From Saprospiraceae bacterium (GTDB lineage Bacteria; Bacteroidota; Bacteroidia; Chitinophagales; Saprospiraceae), in assembly GCA_016714785.1 (NCBI GenBank), contig JADKCC010000009.1, positions 1-64,000 of the forward strand: a DNA stretch of 64,000 bases, read 5' to 3'. Positions 1 to 9,038 of this stretch are shown here, one piece after another (position 1 is the first letter of the stretch; each line of letters begins with the position of its first letter). The position numbers were made by a program, and so were the translations under genes. The notes beneath the pieces are model-generated. The model ran no database searches and was not told where the DNA came from. It was given only the letters and a program-made list of their open reading frames with translations.

Positions 1-1112
1 GTAGAAATCACCCATTTGGGTGGAAAGCAGAAGAAGCCGTAGATTATGCTAGAGAGCAAATAGCAGACCTAATAAATGTGGATTCTAAAGAAATCATTTT
101 TACGTCTGGAGCTACGGAATCAGACAACCTTGCAATCAAAGGAATATTTGAGATGTACGCATCCAAAGGTAACCATATCATCACAACCAAAACAGAGCAC
201 AAAGCTGTCTTGGATGCTTGTAAAAAAGTAGAAAAAATGGGAGGCCAAGTTACCTATTTGGATGTCAAAAGTGATGGGTTGATCGATCTCAATGAGTTGG
301 AAGCTGCCATTACTGACAAGACAATCCTTATATCCGTCATGTGGGCAAATAATGAAACAGGTGTCATCCAGCCTATGAAGGCTATCGGTGATATATGTAA
401 AAAACATGGTGTACTATTCATGAGTGATGCGGTGCAAGCGGTCGGAAAAATACCTGTCAATCCAAAAGAAGTAGGTGTTCATTTGATGGCATTCACATCA
501 CACAAAATGTATGGACCAAAAGGTGTAGGGGCACTTTTTGTCAATAGAAAAAATCCAAGAGTAAAAGTAACTGCTCAGATGGATGGTGGTGGACACGAAC
601 GAGGTATGCGATCAGGCACACTCAATGTACCAGGTATTGTCGGCTTTGGTAAGGCTGCTGCCATTGCTAAAGAAGAAATGTTCAAAGATGCCGAGAGATT
701 ATCTAAGTTGAGAGATAAACTCGAAAACGCATTTAAGGCAAATCTTGAAGAAATATATGTAAATGGTAACGTGGACAATAGAATGCCACATGTTACTAAC
801 ATTTCCTTCAAGCATGTAGAAGGTGAAGGTTTGATGATGACGTTCAATCAAAACATAGCTGTGTCATCAGGTTCTGCTTGTACGTCAGCATCCTTAGAGC
901 CATCTTATGTATTGGTTGCTTTAGGTTTGGGTGACGATTTAGCACATTCATCCATTAGGTTTAGTTTGGGAAGGTTTACTACAGAAGAAGATGTAGATTA
1001 TGCCATAAAGGCTGTGACCAAAGGTGTCAATCACATGAGAGATTTGAGTCCTATTTGGGAAATGTATAAGGAAGGAATAGATTTGGATTCTGTGGTTTGG
1101 TCTGAACATTAA
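1..1112 (+). CDS. iscS: Cysteine desulfurase IscS (5' end outside window)
   Basis: PLP-dependent enzyme that removes sulfur from L-cysteine and passes it as a persulfide to the scaffold IscU. The frame is open from base 3 and already matches the family there (RNHPFGWKAEEAV), so the true start lies upstream and the GTG at 78 is internal. Visible motifs are FTSGATESDN near the N-terminus, the PLP-lysine region SHKMYGPKGVGAL, GGGHERGMRSGT, and the mobile-loop cysteine in SSGSACTSASLEPS. The C-terminus SPIWEMYKEGIDLDSVVWSEH-like ending is typical of IscS rather than NifS or SufS. It is followed after 56 bases by iscU and then iscA, so it is part of an isc operon. Family assignment is very secure. 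Confidence 0.96.
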   Translation, partial: RNHPFGWKAEEAVDYAREQIADLINVDSKEIIFTSGATESDNLAIKGIFEMYASKGNHIITTKTEHKAVLDACKKVEKMGGQVTYLDVKSDGLIDLNELEAAITDKTILISVMWANNETGVIQPMKAIGDICKKHGVLFMSDAVQAVGKIPVNPKEVGVHLMAFTSHKMYGPKGVGALFVNRKNPRVKVTAQMDGGGHERGMRSGTLNVPGIVGFGKAAAIAKEEMFKDAERLSKLRDKLENAFKANLEEIYVNGNVDNRMPHVTNISFKHVEGEGLMMTFNQNIAVSSGSACTSASLEPSYVLVALGLGDDLAHSSIRFSLGRFTTEEDVDYAIKAVTKGVNHMRDLSPIWEMYKEGIDLDSVVWSEH

Positions 1113-1168
1113 GTTTATCGAATTTAAAGTAGATAATTGTAATAAATAAATAATTTAAAATAGTAAAA

Positions 1169-1570
1169 ATGGCATACTCAGAAAAATTGTTGGATCATTT
1201 TCAGCACCCAAAAAATGTGGGAACGCTAGATAAGGATAAAAAAAATGTGGGTACTGGTCTAGTAGGTGCTCCTGAATGTGGTGACGTCATGAGACTTCAG
1301 ATTGAAGTAGATGAAGCCACCGATACCATCATTGATGCTAAATTCAAAACTTTCGGATGTGGCTCAGCGATTGCTTCATCTTCTTTGGCCACAGAGTGGT
1401 TAAAAGGAAAAACCATAGACCAGGCTTTAGCAATTGATAACATGGCAATTGTTGAAGAATTAGCTTTACCACCTGTCAAAATACATTGCTCTGTACTAGC
1501 AGAAGACGCTATCAAAAGCGCCATTGCAGATTATAAAAAGAAGAATGAATCTGTATTAGAAATAGCTTAA
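1169..1570 (+). CDS. iscU: Iron-sulfur cluster scaffold IscU
   Basis: Scaffold on which 2Fe-2S clusters are built from IscS sulfur before transfer to client proteins. The 133 residues are a normal length. All three cluster ligands are present: C37 (PECGD, with the conserved D39), C64 (FGCGSAIASSS) and C107 (KIHCSVLAED). The LPPVK motif at residues 100-104 is the recognition site for the HscA chaperone, although hscA/hscB are not in this window. It sits between iscS and iscA in the same direction with short gaps, so cotranscription is likely. Confidence 0.97.
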   Translation: MAYSEKLLDHFQHPKNVGTLDKDKKNVGTGLVGAPECGDVMRLQIEVDEATDTIIDAKFKTFGCGSAIASSSLATEWLKGKTIDQALAIDNMAIVEELALPPVKIHCSVLAEDAIKSAIADYKKKNESVLEIA

Positions 1571-1596
1571 GAATTTTTTTACAAAATCTATAGATT

Positions 1597-1923
1597 ATGT
1601 TATTTGTAGCCGATAGTGCAAAAGAAAAAATAGAAGAAATCATAAAGACAAAAAGTCTCTCTGATGAGTATTTTGTACGTGTAAGTGTGACAAGTGGCGG
1701 TTGTTCAGGTTTGAGTTATCAAATGGATTTCGACAATGAGAACAAACCAAACGATCAGATTTTTGATGACAATGGAATCAAAGTTGTCACAGATTTGAAG
1801 AGTTTTTTATATTTATGTAATACTACTCTGGAATTTTCAGGAGGTTTGGAAGGTAAAGGATTTTATTTTAACAACCCAAATGCTGCTCGTACCTGTGGAT
1901 GCGGTGAGAGTTTTGCAGTGTGA
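1597..1923 (+). CDS. iscA: Iron-sulfur assembly protein, IscA/HesB type
   Basis: A-type Fe-S carrier of 108 residues, the last gene of the isc cluster seen here. The three conserved cysteines are C36 (TSGGCSGLSY), C100 and C102 (RTCGCGESF). The gap to iscU is 26 bases, and a strong hairpin terminator follows the stop. IscA, ErpA and SufA are hard to tell apart by sequence; the isc context favours IscA. Confidence 0.93.
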   Translation: MLFVADSAKEKIEEIIKTKSLSDEYFVRVSVTSGGCSGLSYQMDFDNENKPNDQIFDDNGIKVVTDLKSFLYLCNTTLEFSGGLEGKGFYFNNPNAARTCGCGESFAV

Positions 1924-1954
1924 TTTAGAGCAGAAAATTAAATTATAAACTTAT

Positions 1955-1993
1955 AAAAAAGGGCTTTATTTCTAGATGATAAAGCCCTTTTTT
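1955..1993 (+). terminator. Rho-independent terminator of isc operon
   Basis: Perfect stem gggcttta/taaagccc with an 11-base loop, preceded by six A and followed by seven T. It lies about 35 bases after the iscA stop. Confidence 0.9.
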
Positions 1994-2022
1994 GTTTTTA
2001 AATCTTTCTTTTTTTGTTAGTC

Positions 2023-2055
2023 TTGTCAATATTAAAGTAACTATAGATACATTTG
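2023..2055 (+). promoter_or_regulatory. Bacteroidota-type promoter for YhhN-family gene
   Basis: TACATTTG at 2048-2055 matches the TAnnTTTG -7 box, with a TTG at 2023-2025, 22 bases upstream. Transcription would start near 2062, just before the ATG at 2082, which argues against an upstream in-frame start at 1992. Confidence 0.6.
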
Positions 2056-2081
2056 CACTTTATACCCAAAACAAATGTAAT

Positions 2082-2743
2082 ATGGATATCTTTAAAAAAT
2101 ATAAAGGATTTACTTTATTTTATACTTTAGTATTTATTGCCAATTTAGTATTCTTTGAAGTACTAACAGATTACCGTATGGTAAGTAAACCTATGATAAT
2201 GGCGAGTTTGATAGGATTCTATATCAGTGTGGAACGCAAACAATCCAACGCTTTCATCTTGGCTATGATATTCGCAATATTTGGAGATATCTTTTAATGT
2301 TCAGTAGTGAAGATTTTTTTAAGCTTGGTTTAGGCAGTTTCCTAATTATGCAGATACTTTATACATTCACCTTTCTTCAAGATCGTATAGTTAATACAAA
2401 AACTATTTTAATAAAATCTATCCCTGTATTATTCATTACCTTATTGGTCATAACATATCTTTGGAATGGATTAGGAGATTTAAAGGTACCCGTGACTATT
2501 TATGCATTGGCCATATCACTAATGGTTATTTCTGCTTTGATTAGAAAAACTTCCGTTAATTGGTACGGACCGGTAGTCATCGGAGTGGTCCTATTTTTAG
2601 TATCAGATGCATTAATTGCAGTATCTAAGTTTGGTAATATGTCTGATAATATTTTGAAATATTTGATCATGGCTACTTATATGATAGCACAATATCTGAT
2701 CGTGCGAGGCGTAGTAGAGAGAAATCAACCTAAATCAGCTTGA
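2082..2743 (+). pseudogene. YhhN-family (lysoplasmalogenase-like) membrane protein, frameshifted
   Basis: Two adjoining reading frames together make one YhhN-family integral membrane protein of about 220 residues with roughly eight hydrophobic segments; family members hydrolyse the vinyl ether bond of lysoplasmalogens. The first part starts MDIFKKYKGF at 2082 and ends ...AIFGDIF at a TAA (2295-2297). The second resumes in the +1-shifted frame with MFSSEDFFKLGLGSF. One extra T in the run at 2292-2295 would restore IFGDIFLMFSSEDFF, a family-like join, so the simplest view is a one-base deletion or a sequencing error. The overlapping TAATG could in principle allow coupled translation of two pieces. 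The 3' end overlaps the convergent aminotransferase gene by 14 bases. Confidence 0.75.
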
Positions 2744-3872
2744 GTTTCTCTCCTGCAGCATTCAGTAATCCATCGGTCTTAGCAAAACAAAACCTTATCA
2801 ACTTGTCTTGTCTATGGTCAGTGTAGAAAACGGAGATTGGAATACAAGCTACCCCGTGTTTTACAGTCATTTCTTTGGCAAAAGCTACATCGTCTATGTC
2901 GCTAATATCGCTGTAATCGCACAACTGGAAAAAAGTACCCACAGATTTTAACGGTCGGAAACGTGTTGATTGTAGAATGTCAAGGAAAAAATCTCTTTTT
3001 TGCAGATAAAATTGATTCAGTGATAAATACTGTGTCGCGTCTGTCATAAATGCTGCCAAAGCGTGCTGCACAAAAGAATTGACACTGAATACATTCCATT
3101 GGTGGACTTTGCGGATTTCATTCATAAGATACTCAGGTCCAATACAATAACCTACTTTCCATCCTGTACAGTGATAAGTTTTCCCGAATGAAAATATAGC
3201 AATACTGCGTTGGTATAGTTCAGGATATTTCAATACACTTTCATGCGACTGACCATCATATACCAGATGCTCATAGACTTCATCACTTAAGATGATGATG
3301 TTGGTATCCTTAACAATACGAGACAATTGTAGCAGATCATCTGACTTTAAGATCGTTCCTGTAGGATTGTGTGGCGTATTGATGATGATCATCTTGGTTT
3401 TCGGGCTGATCATCGCTGCCAATAAAGCCCAATTGATTTCAAAATCAGGTGCTTCCATTGTGTAAACTACGGACTTACCACCAGCTAATTGGATTGCAGG
3501 ACGATAACAGTCATAGGCTGGTTCGAAAATAATGACCTCATCATCTGCATGGATGAATGCTGTGATTGCTGTAAAAATGGCTTGGGTAGCACCTGCGGTA
3601 ATGGTTATTTCGGTAGATGGGTTCACGTATTGTCCATAAGCATGAAGTACTTTTTGCGCTATGATTTCTCTCAATGCCAAGACGCCTGCCATAGGAGCAT
3701 ATTGATGTTTATGGTTATCAATAGCATCTTTGACCAAATCCAGCAATGCCGAAGGTGGATCATAATCCGGAAAACCCTGACCAAGATTGAGTGCATTATG
3801 TTGAGTTGCCAGTGCTGACATCTCGGTGAAGATGGTGGTTTGGGAGGAGGAGAGTTTGGAGGTTATTTGCAT
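2730..3872 (-). CDS. Class I/II aminotransferase (methionine aminotransferase / KAT-like)
   Basis: PLP-dependent aminotransferase of 380 residues, fold type I. It most resembles the YbdL/kynurenine aminotransferase branch, which uses methionine and aromatic amino acids as donors. Motifs: LNLGQGFPDYDPP near residue 30, N169 in NTPHNPTGT, D197 in LSDEVYEHLVYD, Schiff-base lysine K231 in SFGKTYHCTGWKVGY, and the carboxylate-binding arginine in KLIRFCFAK near the C-terminus. Length and motif order are complete. Its end overlaps the YhhN-family gene tail-to-tail. Exact substrate cannot be fixed from sequence. Confidence 0.9.
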   Translation of the reverse strand: MQITSKLSSSQTTIFTEMSALATQHNALNLGQGFPDYDPPSALLDLVKDAIDNHKHQYAPMAGVLALREIIAQKVLHAYGQYVNPSTEITITAGATQAIFTAITAFIHADDEVIIFEPAYDCYRPAIQLAGGKSVVYTMEAPDFEINWALLAAMISPKTKMIIINTPHNPTGTILKSDDLLQLSRIVKDTNIIILSDEVYEHLVYDGQSHESVLKYPELYQRSIAIFSFGKTYHCTGWKVGYCIGPEYLMNEIRKVHQWNVFSVNSFVQHALAAFMTDATQYLSLNQFYLQKRDFFLDILQSTRFRPLKSVGTFFQLCDYSDISDIDDVAFAKEMTVKHGVACIPISVFYTDHRQDKLIRFCFAKTDGLLNAAGEKLKLI

Positions 3873-4098
3873 TTCTGAAAAATTTAATAGTCTTTGTCCT
3901 TTCGCTTTCTTAAATTTTATTTGTTATTTTAAACCTAAGTTATAATAAGGCATAGGTAACAATTTGACTTTTGAATTCCCAAAAAATTAACAAATTATAT
4001 TACTAAAGAAAAGACATTGCTTCAACACCTAAGATAAAAGGCTGGAAATGTCTTTAATGTCTCCAAGAAAAAGGATATTAGTCAATTGAAATACTTCC

Positions 4099-5627
4099 TT
4101 ACAAATCAAACTTAATCCCCTGTGCCAATGGCAAAGTAGTACTATAATTGATCGTATTCGTCTGTCTGCGCATGTATGCTTTCCAGCTGTCTGAACCTGA
4201 TTCTCGTCCGCCGCCTGTTTCTTTTTCACCACCGAATGCTCCACCTATTTCTGCACCACTTGTTCCGATATTGACGTTGGCAATACCACAATCTGAACCC
4301 GCTGCTGAAAGGAATCTCTCTGCTTCACGAAGATTGGTGGTCATGATGGCTGAAGATAAACCTTGTGGTACATCATTTTGTATTGCGATGGCATTTTCTA
4401 CACTTCCTTTATATTTTAGCAAGTACAAAATAGGTGCAAAAGTCTCATGCTGCACGATAGGCATACTATTTTCTGCTTCGACGATGCATGGCTTGACATA
4501 ACAACCACTTTCATAATGTTTGCCTTTGAGTACACCACCTTCTACCAGAATATTAGCACCTTGCTCTTTTGCAGCTTGGAGTGCATTTTGATAAGCATCC
4601 ACGGCCATTTTATCGATCAATGGCCCCACATGGTTTTTGCTATCTAATGGATTGCCTATTTTCAACTGGGTATATGCTTTGGTCAGTTTGGTTTTGACCT
4701 CGTTATATATGCTTTCGTGTACAATGAGTCTTCTCGTAGATGTACATCTTTGTCCACAAGTACCTACAGCTCCAAACAGTGCACCTGTCAAAACTAGATT
4801 TAAATCAGCTGATTCTGTCACAATGATGGCATTATTTCCACCCAATTCTAGTAAGCTTCTTCCTAGTCTTTCTGCTACAGCAGCGCCTACGATTTTGCCC
4901 ATTCTAGTGCTACCTGTTGCAGATACCAAAGGAACTCTTTTATCTTGGGTCATCCACTCACCTACTTTGTAGTCGCCAGTGATGATGCAACTCACACCTT
5001 CAGATACTTTATTGGCTTTTAGCACTTTATGCAAGATGTTCTGACAAGCTACAGCACAAAGTGGTGCTTTTTCGCTTGCTTTCCATACACATACGTCTCC
5101 GCATACCATAGCAATCATCGCATTCCAAGACCAAACAGCCACTGGAAAATTGAATGCAGAAATGATACCTACAATACCTAGTGGATGCCATTGCTCATAC
5201 ATACGGTGGTACGGACGCTCAGAATGCATCGTGAGTCCGTACAACTGGCGAGACAATCCTACTGCAAAATCACAGATATCGATCATTTCTTGTACTTCGC
5301 CGAGACCTTCCTGAAGAGATTTGCCCATTTCGTAAGATACTAGTTGACCGAGCGGCTCTTTGTATTTACGGAGTTCTTCGCCGTATTGGCGTACGATTTC
5401 ACCACGTTTTGGTGCAGGGATTTCGCGCCATTCATGAATGCTTTTTGAGCTGTTTTGATGACTTTTTCGTAATCTTTTTTGGAAGTGACGGATACGCTAC
5501 CTATCAATTCACCATCTACGGGAGAGAATGATTCGATATAAGTATCAGATTTTAGGGACTTTTGCCCTGTCCAAGTACCTTCATTTTTTTTGTGAAGGTC
5601 CAATTTTTTTAAAAAAGAAGTATTCAT
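4099..5627 (-). pseudogene. ALDH7-type aldehyde dehydrogenase (AmaB-like), frameshifted
   Basis: Two frames reconstruct one NAD-dependent aldehyde dehydrogenase of the ALDH7 / alpha-aminoadipic semialdehyde (piperideine-6-carboxylate) type, which acts in lysine breakdown. The N-terminal piece starts MNTSFLKKLDLHKKNEGTW and runs to ...AQKAFM. From there the other frame gives WREIPAPKRGEIVRQYGEEL and continues to the end. The break lies at about 5431-5433; one added base (for example ATG-GAA-TGG) restores the family sequence. Active-site motifs are intact in the C-terminal piece: LLELGGNNAI (general base Glu), GTCGQRCTSTRRL (nucleophile Cys) and GGEKETGGGRESGSD. Total about 509 residues, the normal ALDH7 length. 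An ATG at 5681 lies on the predicted -7 box, so 5627 is preferred as the start. Confidence 0.88.
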
Positions 5628-5678
5628 TTGGGTATGGTTTAATATTTTAATCAGCAATAAATGCTTTAAATTGTGATG

Positions 5679-5712
5679 CAAAAGTAAGGAAGTTATAGGA
5701 ATTTAAAGCCAA
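5679..5712 (-). promoter_or_regulatory. Promoter for ALDH7 gene
   Basis: On the minus strand TACTTTTG (plus-strand CAAAAGTA, 5679-5686) matches TAnnTTTG. A TTG box (plus-strand CAA, 5710-5712) lies 23 bases upstream. Predicted start of transcription is near 5672, 45 bases before the ATG at 5627. Confidence 0.55.
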
Positions 5713-6184
5713 TGTTTTGATATATAACAACTCTAGGTGAATTTTTATAAAATTTATATTTTTCTTATAAAACTAAATAACTTTCTCAACATTGTCGAAT
5801 CCGTCAATTACAAAATTTTTAGTGCTTTTTGTTAGGTATCACTTTGAAAACCAACATAAATCATTGTTTTAGAAATGAAAGTGGCATAACTTAGGTTTTA
5901 TATAAAAAGTGTTGTAAATTTACTGTTACCTAAAAATCTAAAATGAAAAAGTTATGGTTCAAAATTTGTTAAATTTTGATCGATTAGGGATGTTAGGAAT
6001 GATTTCGTTTGTTGTCTTCACATGAGCAATCTAATTGATACCTTTGGGAAGGACATTTTCAGAATAAAAGCGAATAAAAGCCATAATTATTTCCATAAAA
6101 GGATACTTTTAGACGGATTAGGGCATACTTCTTTATCCAAATGGTAAGGGTTGGTTTGAACACTCTTGATTTGTTTGTCCAAAC
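5713..6184. other. AT-rich non-coding stretch beside dead IS
   Basis: No convincing gene. The longest ATG frame here (6022-6147, 41 codons) has no recognisable domain. The stretch probably holds the left end of the decayed IS element, but I could not identify terminal inverted repeats or a target-site duplication by eye. Confidence 0.4.
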
Positions 6185-7500
6185 TTATATCTGAAGGATT
6201 AGTTGTTCTAGTTGACCATCTGTGGGCTGCATGGTAATATTTAGCCATCTTGACGTAAATATTTCTGCACTACTGACTACTTTTGCAGGTATCTTTACGA
6301 ACCAGTCCCGAAAGTTTTATATTCTTCTCGCCATGTTTTTTACACGCTGTGAAGCGCATTATAATAGAGATGTTGTATGCCAGCACAGATAATTGCCACA
6401 ATATATCATTGCCATGAAAGTTTCGCATTCTCGTTTGACCAGCGAGTAGATGATTTTTCGTTTGTTCTATCCAGTTCTCCTCTCGGCTCTTTGACCATAG
6501 ATTTCATGTAGTATATCACCACTTGGATAAGGCAGATTAGAACAATAACAAAAGTATTTGTACTCGGCAACACGCTCTGTTTTTACCAAAATTCTCCACT
6601 TCCACATATCCAACGATCACTCTGACGGCGTGTAATGTTCTGTAGTACTCCAGCCTTTTGCTTTGTAATTAAACCTGCTCACCGCCATGTTTGTATTGCA
6701 AGCTAATGTGCGCCAACTTTGAACTTTCAATAACGCTTTTAAGTTTTTTAATTTTACCTTTACCAAATAAGTATGACCATTTTGTTCTAATAAATCAAAT
6801 AATGCACCGTTAAAAAATCCACTATCTGCTCGAAGGAATACTGATGTGATTTTATTAGGTAAAGTTTTAAGTGTTTGGCGGATAAACTCCACTACACCAT
6901 TGCCAGTATAGGCAGAACCTGTTCTAAACCAACTGTTTACTAAATATTTAACTTCTGAGACATAACACAAAATCGGGTGGTAGCTGTTGGCTCCTTTCTT
7001 GTGTGGATTATATCCTTAGCAGCTCCATCCTGATTGCCATATACAGTTTGTTCGGTACTGTCGAGGTCTAAAAAGTAATACGCTGTAATGATAAGCTATC
7101 TAAATAACTCTTGTTAAAAACCAATAATCTTTCATGTAATGCTATTGCTCCCTTTTGTCCCAAGGAACTAATGCGTTTGCCTATGGTGTCTTCGTCAATA
7201 TGTTTTTTAAGCCTAAAATGGTCTTTACCAATACGTCTTTGGTGAAAATTTCTATACTTGATATGTGCTTAACGCCACATAAAGCTGAGCATAAAAAGCT
7301 CAACAGAACTTGTGTAGTACTGAACTTTGTCGCATTATGTTTAACAGTTGGAAACAAGTCGTCAAATATGTAAGGTATATTAATTTTATCAATGTATTTG
7401 AACAAAACACTAAGACCACCATACTGAGTAAGTCGTTCAGCAGAGAAAGAACTTTTAGTTTTATACCTTCAAATCGGATATGTTTTTTTTTGCCTCGCAT
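6185..7500 (-). pseudogene. IS1380-family transposase, multiply frameshifted
   Basis: A dead DDE transposase running from ATG at 7500 to TAA at 6185. Pieced together across frames it shows IS1380-type segments in order: AERLTQYGGLSVLFKYIDK, LLSFLCSALCGVKHIS, DEDTIGKRISSLGQKG, FLDLDSTEQTVYGNQDGA (catalytic Asp), GYNPHKKGANSYHPILC, FLRADSGFFNGALFDLL (second Asp region), YLVKVKLKNL, then IYGQRAER, ENWIEQTKNHLLAG (catalytic Glu) and LWQLSVLAYN. I count about seven frame changes, near 7455, 7203, 7014, 6637, 6585, 6482 and 6315. Most are explained by loss of one base, several within A or G runs. At about 430 codons the original was full length. It cannot make a functional enzyme. Confidence 0.85.
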
Positions 7501-7507
7501 CTATTAA

Positions 7508-8287
7508 GTGTATTTATATGTTACTACTTCTGGTTTGAATTCCTTTTTTATAGAAACAGGTGAGCTTGCCAATTTTGCATTAAGATTTTTCAAAGAAGTT
7601 TTTAAACGCCCATTTGAATTTAAAGAGTTCTTACGGCAATGTTATAATATGGGTAATCGTTCACTATTATTGGTAGGCGTGACAGGTTTTATCATTGGTC
7701 TCGTTTTCACATTGCAGTCTAGGCCAAAAATGATAGAATTAGGAGCAGTAGCATGGTTGCCATCAATGGTAAGTATTTCAATCATTCGAGAAATAGGTCC
7801 AATCATAACCGCATTAATTTGTGCAGGAAGGATTGGCTCAGGTATTGGAGCCGAATTAGGTGCCATGCGTGTGACTGAACAGATAGACGCTATGGATGTC
7901 TCTGGTACAAATCCATTTAAATTTTTGGTGGTAACTAGAATTCTTGCCACAACTTTAATGATACCAATACTTGTGATCATGAGTGATGCTGTAGCACTTT
8001 TTGGCTCATTTTTAATAGAAAATTTCAAGGGTGATGTCTCATTTACTTTATATTTTGATGAAGTTTTTAGAGCCTTGACTTATTCGGACCTTATTCCATC
8101 TACCATCAAAACCTTTTTCTTTGGTTTTGCTATTGGGTTAGTAGGATGTTATAAAGGGTATTATTGTAAACATGGTACAGCAGGTGTTGGGTTAACAGCC
8201 AATGCGGCAGTAGTGGAGGCTTCTATGGTGGTATTTATCATAGATTTTGCCTCTGTATTGATCACCGACATATTTTATTCGATATGA
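7508..8287 (+). CDS. mlaE: MlaE-family ABC transporter permease
   Basis: Inner-membrane permease of the Mla/MCE type, which moves phospholipids between inner and outer membranes. The 259-residue frame shows the MlaE core: RQCYNMGNRSLLLVGVTGF, ISIIREIGPIITALICAGR, GAELGAMRVTEQIDAMDV, and about five membrane segments. The upstream in-frame stop at 7505-7507 limits the start to GTG 7508 or TTG 7535; the next ATG would remove the first conserved segment. The start lies only 7 bases from the initiation codon of the divergently oriented dead IS, so the native 5' end and promoter may have been altered by the insertion. It overlaps mlaF by four bases (ATGA). Confidence 0.9.
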   Translation: MYLYVTTSGLNSFFIETGELANFALRFFKEVFKRPFEFKEFLRQCYNMGNRSLLLVGVTGFIIGLVFTLQSRPKMIELGAVAWLPSMVSISIIREIGPIITALICAGRIGSGIGAELGAMRVTEQIDAMDVSGTNPFKFLVVTRILATTLMIPILVIMSDAVALFGSFLIENFKGDVSFTLYFDEVFRALTYSDLIPSTIKTFFFGFAIGLVGCYKGYYCKHGTAGVGLTANAAVVEASMVVFIIDFASVLITDIFYSI

Positions 8288-9036
8288 TAAATTCGGAAGT
8301 AAGAAAAAAAATGGTCATCATCAAAGATCTTGTAAAATCTTATGGAGAGCATCGCGTTTTGAATGGTTTCAATATGGAATTATACGAAGGCGAAACACTA
8401 GTTATTATGGGCAAATCTGGTTCTGGAAAGTCCGTTATGATCAAATGTCTGATAGGTTTAGAATCCCATGATTCGGGCACTATTACGATCATGAATAAAA
8501 ACTTGGACAAAATGGATGCAGACACGCTCAATGAAATAAGAACTGAAGTCGGATTTTTGTTCCAAGGTAGCGCCCTCTATGACTCTATGTCTGTGAGAGA
8601 AAATCTAGAATTTCCATTAAGAAGGCATATAGGGAAATTTGGTGAATTAGATGATGCTACACCTTTAGTAATGGAAGCTTTAGAAAGTGTAGGTTTACCT
8701 CAGACAATAGAATTAATGCCCGAAGAATTATCAGGTGGAATGAAACGTCGGATTGCTTTGGCTAGGACATTGATACTAAAACCAAAAATCATTCTGTATG
8801 ACGAACCAACTACAGGCCTAGATCCGATCACGTCAAAAGAAATCGTATTACTGATGAAGTCAATCCAAGATAAATATAAAACTTCTTCCATTGTCATTAC
8901 ACATGATGTAGATTGCGCAAGATTTATCGCAGATCGCATGATATTATTGATAGATGGCATTAATTACATTACAGGAACATTTGCGGAACTTTCCAAATCG
9001 GATGATCCGAAAGTAAGCGCATTTTTTAAAACATAA
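8284..9036 (+). CDS. mlaF: MlaF-family ABC transporter ATPase
   Basis: ATP-binding subunit of the lipid transporter, 250 residues. Walker A is GKSGSGKS at residues 43-50, the signature is LSGGMKRRIALART, Walker B is ILYDEPTTGLD, and the H-loop is VITHDVD. The GxMKRR form of the signature and the preceding ELMPEELSGG are typical of MlaF/Ttg2A-type ATPases. The start overlaps the mlaE stop, which suggests translational coupling; an alternative ATG lies at residue 10. The next gene follows after 2 bases. Confidence 0.94.
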   Translation: MINSEVRKKMVIIKDLVKSYGEHRVLNGFNMELYEGETLVIMGKSGSGKSVMIKCLIGLESHDSGTITIMNKNLDKMDADTLNEIRTEVGFLFQGSALYDSMSVRENLEFPLRRHIGKFGELDDATPLVMEALESVGLPQTIELMPEELSGGMKRRIALARTLILKPKIILYDEPTTGLDPITSKEIVLLMKSIQDKYKTSSIVITHDVDCARFIADRMILLIDGINYITGTFAELSKSDDPKVSAFFKT

Positions 9037-9038
9037 AC

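Noticed and set aside
78..80. GTG as start of the cysteine desulfurase gene
   Set aside because: The frame is open and conserved further upstream to base 3, so this codon is internal and the gene is cut by the window edge.
1992..2081. Upstream start for the YhhN-family gene
   Set aside because: It would begin inside the isc terminator and ahead of the promoter boxes; the extra residues are not membrane-protein-like.
6022..6147. Short ATG frame starting MSNLIDTFGKDIF, briefly like the N-terminus of MoaA
   Set aside because: Only 41 codons, and the resemblance stops after about eight residues; no radical SAM motif follows.
7155..7507. Plus-strand frames across the IS region
   Set aside because: They are antisense to the recognisable transposase text and have no domain of their own.
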